From an uncultured Burkholderiales bacterium (GTDB lineage Bacteria; Pseudomonadota; Gammaproteobacteria; Burkholderiales; Burkholderiaceae_C), in the NCBI GenBank assembly GCA_903952885.1, contig CAJBHE010000296.1, positions 1 through 8,003 of the forward strand: DNA of 8,003 nucleotides. The letters are read 5' to 3'. A program made the translations under genes and the position numbers. Shown in pieces: positions 6,088 through 8,003 of this stretch (within the stretch, counting starts at the first letter, position 1; the number at the start of each line of letters is the position of its first letter). The notes below the pieces were generated by a model, which worked only from the letters and a program-made list of their open reading frames with translations, made no database searches and was not told the DNA's origin.

Positions 6088-6115
6088 AGTGTATCACAGT
6101 AATTTTATATGACAC
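6088..6115 (-). promoter_or_regulatory. Candidate promoter of tRNA-Arg
   Basis: On the minus strand, GTGTCA (6115-6110, 4 of 6 to TTGACA) is followed after 16 bp by TACACT (6093-6088, 4 of 6 to TATAAT), with TGA directly before it as an extended -10. Transcription would start near 6081, about 9 nt before the mature tRNA 5' end. The region is the AT-rich gap between the oxidoreductase stop and the tRNA. Confidence 0.5.
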
Positions 6116-6149
6116 CGAGCTCCAAGCCCATGAACAACTCCTTGAGAAC

Positions 6150-7511
6150 TCACGACGAACAAGCCATCATTTCCTTGCGGAAAATATCTTCCTGCTCGCG
6201 GCGGAAAGCCACAGCCTGTTTGCTTGCGTCATAGTCCACATCATCCCAAGTGACCACTGCACCCTCAGCAATGTCACGCTTGAGCACCATGTTGTGCGCC
6301 AGTCCAATGGGTAATGCTTTCATTCGCAGTGAATCAGCCGTTTGCATCAACTTGCCATAAACGGTAAAGCCGCCCTCGCCGTCAAGCTTCTCGCCTTTTT
6401 TAAGCGTGCGCTTGGCCGTGGCGCCCACATCACCACGCCACTCCCCCGTGGCACCGGTCGCCTCTTGGCGCACGGCAATGCTGGCAACAGAAATACCCAA
6501 CTCAAGACCAATCAAGTGATAGGGCTTGTACATGGCGGCATATTTGCCTGTCGAATCTGTTTTGAGTCCATACTGCTGGAAACAGTCCATCACATATTGA
6601 CTGGGCGCTTCAAATACGGCATAAACGCCCCATCGCAGATCGCGAAACACTGGGCGTCCATCGCGCTCTATGGACGACACCACCTCGACTGTTCCCTTTT
6701 GCATCAAAATGCCGCCGTCTTTATGAGGGCGCAAGAGATGCGGTAAATCATCCACTCCGCAGGGTGGGAAAAATAAGCCCTCTTTGGCAGGCAAGAGTTC
6801 GCAGGCATTTGACACCGCCGCCATTTCCAGGGCGGACTTCGTGCCATCCAAAAAACTGTTGAACATCTGAGCATTGAAGTCGCCGCCAGCGACTTGCTCA
6901 GCACTGAAGCCGTAGTGGCCCCACACTGTATCGGGGGTACTTTGGTGATAAATGGGCAAATACTTAGTACCCTTGCCCGCGCACACCACGTCCATACCAA
7001 TGGTTCTCGCCCAGTCCACCATCTCAGCAATCAGCGCAGGTTGGTCACCCGAAGCCATCGAATAAATGATGCCGGCCTCTTTGGCGCGACGTGCCAAAAG
7101 TGGCCCAGCCAAAACATCAGCCTCCACGTTGACCATGATGATGTGCTTGCGGTGCTCACAGCACAAAAGTGCATGTGCAATGCCTGCAGCAGGGCTGCCC
7201 GTAGCATCGATCACGATGTCTACATGTTCACTGGCAATGACTGAGGCCGCATCATCAGTCACGAACGTGCTGCCATCTCTCACCGCTTGCGCCAGCGATG
7301 TGGCAGCCAGTCGATGTGCGTCCCAGTCCACGCGCGCAAGAGAGAGGCGAGCACGATCAGGCGACAGATCAGCAACAGCCACCACATGGATCCCGGGCGT
7401 GCGTGGTGCCTGAGACAAATACATCGAACCGAATTTACCAACACCAATCACGGTCACGCGTACTGGGCGCCCCTCGGCAGCGCGAGCTTTGAGTTTTTTA
7501 AACAATGACAT
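6150..7511 (-). CDS. Homoserine dehydrogenase-like oxidoreductase with C-terminal SAF domain (DXR-like/DRL-type family)
   Basis: Predicted cytoplasmic NAD(P)-dependent oxidoreductase, 453 residues, substrate unknown. The Rossmann fold starts at VRVTVIGVGKFGSMYL (17-32, GxGxxG at 23-28), with VVAVADLSPDRA (43-54) as the second strand whose Asp ends the dinucleotide pocket. VDIVIDATGSPAAG (97-110) and HIIMVNVEADVLAGPLLARR (123-142) follow. The middle catalytic/dimer domain has ASGDQPALIAEMVDWA (153-168), GKGTKYLP (179-186) and TPDTVWGHYGFS (192-203). Residues about 360-430 form a SAF-like domain (GATAKRTLKKGEKL, then LKRDIAEGAVVTWDDVD). From memory, this closely resembles the DXR-like DRL protein of Brucella abortus, which replaces 1-deoxyxylulose-5-phosphate reductoisomerase there, and sugar-acid enzymes of the same superfamily. 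A true DXR role here is doubtful, since Burkholderiales normally carry canonical dxr. The start is fixed by GGGAG 5 nt upstream. Automatic annotation may call it homoserine dehydrogenase or FlgA-like because of the domains. Confidence 0.82.
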   Translation of the reverse strand: MSLFKKLKARAAEGRPVRVTVIGVGKFGSMYLSQAPRTPGIHVVAVADLSPDRARLSLARVDWDAHRLAATSLAQAVRDGSTFVTDDAASVIASEHVDIVIDATGSPAAGIAHALLCCEHRKHIIMVNVEADVLAGPLLARRAKEAGIIYSMASGDQPALIAEMVDWARTIGMDVVCAGKGTKYLPIYHQSTPDTVWGHYGFSAEQVAGGDFNAQMFNSFLDGTKSALEMAAVSNACELLPAKEGLFFPPCGVDDLPHLLRPHKDGGILMQKGTVEVVSSIERDGRPVFRDLRWGVYAVFEAPSQYVMDCFQQYGLKTDSTGKYAAMYKPYHLIGLELGISVASIAVRQEATGATGEWRGDVGATAKRTLKKGEKLDGEGGFTVYGKLMQTADSLRMKALPIGLAHNMVLKRDIAEGAVVTWDDVDYDASKQAVAFRREQEDIFRKEMMACSS

Positions 7512-7516
7512 TCAAT

Positions 7517-7521
7517 CTCCC
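7517..7521 (-). promoter_or_regulatory. Ribosome binding site of the SAF-domain oxidoreductase
   Basis: GGGAG on the minus strand lies 5 nt before the ATG at 7511. It sits in the 11-nt gap right after the stop of the upstream membrane-protein gene, which supports cotranscription of the two. Confidence 0.7.
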
Positions 7522-7522
7522 G

Positions 7523-8003
7523 TTAATCTTTTTTATAAGTTTTCAGCCACTCAGGCTGAACAAGGTTGGCAGGCAAAAGAGCAATGATCTGCCTGCAGCG
7601 CGCTTCGTTTTGATCATCACTGACCAATACTTTCAAAGCCATTTTCCGAATTTCTATTTTTTCTTTGAATTCGATTTGTAAATACTGTTTCAAATCTAGC
7701 TCAGTCTCGCCCTCAATCCAAGTCAAGGTCTCGATTTCATCCCACAACAAATGTCGCTCTTGATTCACACCGTCGCCGAAAATTTCAGGAATGTGGCTCC
7801 AACTTAGAAAAATGCCATACCGTGTGAGCGTGATCGAACAGATCTTGAGCATGTCGCTGCTCAATGCCTTGGCTAAAGAAAATGATCCAACAATCAGAAC
7901 AACCAAGGCCGCAAAGTCAGCATCCCCAAGATGTTTGGCATTCCAATAGGCGCTCGCGGGCTCTACCAACAGCAATAAAAAAGCACCAGGGAGACAACAC
8001 AAC
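7523..8003 (-). CDS. Unrecognised membrane protein, 5' end beyond window (partial)
   Basis: I do not recognise this gene. The frame is open to the right edge, and the first in-window start-like codon is a TTG at 8002-8000. The true start most likely lies outside, since the visible protein begins inside a hydrophobic stretch. About 159 residues are seen: a hydrophobic segment CLPGAFLLLLVEPASAYW (3-20), then a second membrane helix AALVVLIVGSFSLAKAL (31-47). A soluble C-terminal part of about 110 residues follows, with alternating hydrophobic strands (ITLTRYGIFLSW, LLWDEIETLTWIEG, QYLQIEFKEKIEIRK) and a final helix (DDQNEARCRQIIALLP). This two-helix plus beta-rich layout recalls bacterial PH-like membrane proteins (DUF304/YcxB style), but that is inference from pattern. 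The DNA is AT-richer than its neighbours: a hand count over 7561-7980 gives about 45% GC. It ends 11 nt before the oxidoreductase gene on the same strand, so they are probably one transcript. Confidence 0.7.
   Translation of the reverse strand, partial: LCCLPGAFLLLLVEPASAYWNAKHLGDADFAALVVLIVGSFSLAKALSSDMLKICSITLTRYGIFLSWSHIPEIFGDGVNQERHLLWDEIETLTWIEGETELDLKQYLQIEFKEKIEIRKMALKVLVSDDQNEARCRQIIALLPANLVQPEWLKTYKKD

Noticed and set aside
6073..6149. Terminator after the SAF-domain oxidoreductase
   Set aside because: Only a 4-bp CAAG/CTTG pairing and an isolated GAGCTC are present, with no T-tract on the minus strand.
5951..8003. Genomic island inserted at the tRNA-Arg gene
   Set aside because: Islands usually sit at the tRNA 3' end, which here faces greB with only a terminator between. 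No integrase, repeated tRNA fragment or second att site is visible; the AT-rich gene is on the 5' side.

Overview
The window looks like the chromosome of a betaproteobacterium of the order Burkholderiales, most probably Comamonadaceae (a Limnohabitans/Rhodoferax-like relative). This rests on the short 67-residue omega subunit of Burkholderiales type, the protein sequences of the housekeeping genes, the gene order and the moderately high GC. The genus is inferred, not shown. Nearly all of it is ordinary, densely packed core genome.

Layout: (1) 1-1138, minus strand: rph (RNase PH) followed 5 nt later by rdgB (XTP/dITP pyrophosphatase), whose 3' part runs off the left edge. (2) 1139-1274: a divergent control region with an imperfect inverted repeat and an extended -10 promoter candidate. 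(3) 1275-5350, plus strand: yicC, gmk, rpoZ and spoT. yicC and gmk overlap by one base, rpoZ follows 16 nt after gmk, and a strong hairpin terminator stands between rpoZ and spoT. (4) 5360-5923, minus strand: greB, convergent with spoT, with a small hairpin spanning both stop codons. (5) 5951-6115: a complete tRNA-Arg(ACG) on the minus strand with encoded CCA, a promoter candidate upstream and a 12-bp terminator hairpin downstream. (6) 6150-8003, minus strand: an oxidoreductase with a Rossmann fold and a C-terminal SAF domain, resembling the DXR-like (DRL) family, preceded 11 nt upstream by an AT-richer gene for an unrecognised membrane protein that is cut by the right edge.

How the genes fit together: the core block links RNA 3' processing (RNase PH, YicC), purine nucleotide supply and cleaning (guanylate kinase, RdgB), and transcription control by (p)ppGpp (SpoT, the omega subunit that helps form a ppGpp site on RNA polymerase, and GreB in the secondary channel). 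The divergent rph/yicC pair and the gmk-rpoZ-spoT order also occur in E. coli, so this is ancient synteny. The only accessory-looking part is the right end, about 6150-8003.

I found no mobile element, CRISPR array, toxin-antitoxin pair or defence system, and no convincing undescribed multi-gene system. The best leads are the DRL-like oxidoreductase with its membrane-protein partner, the terminator that insulates spoT from rpoZ, and a perfect TATAAT inside gmk made with the gene's only ATA codon.
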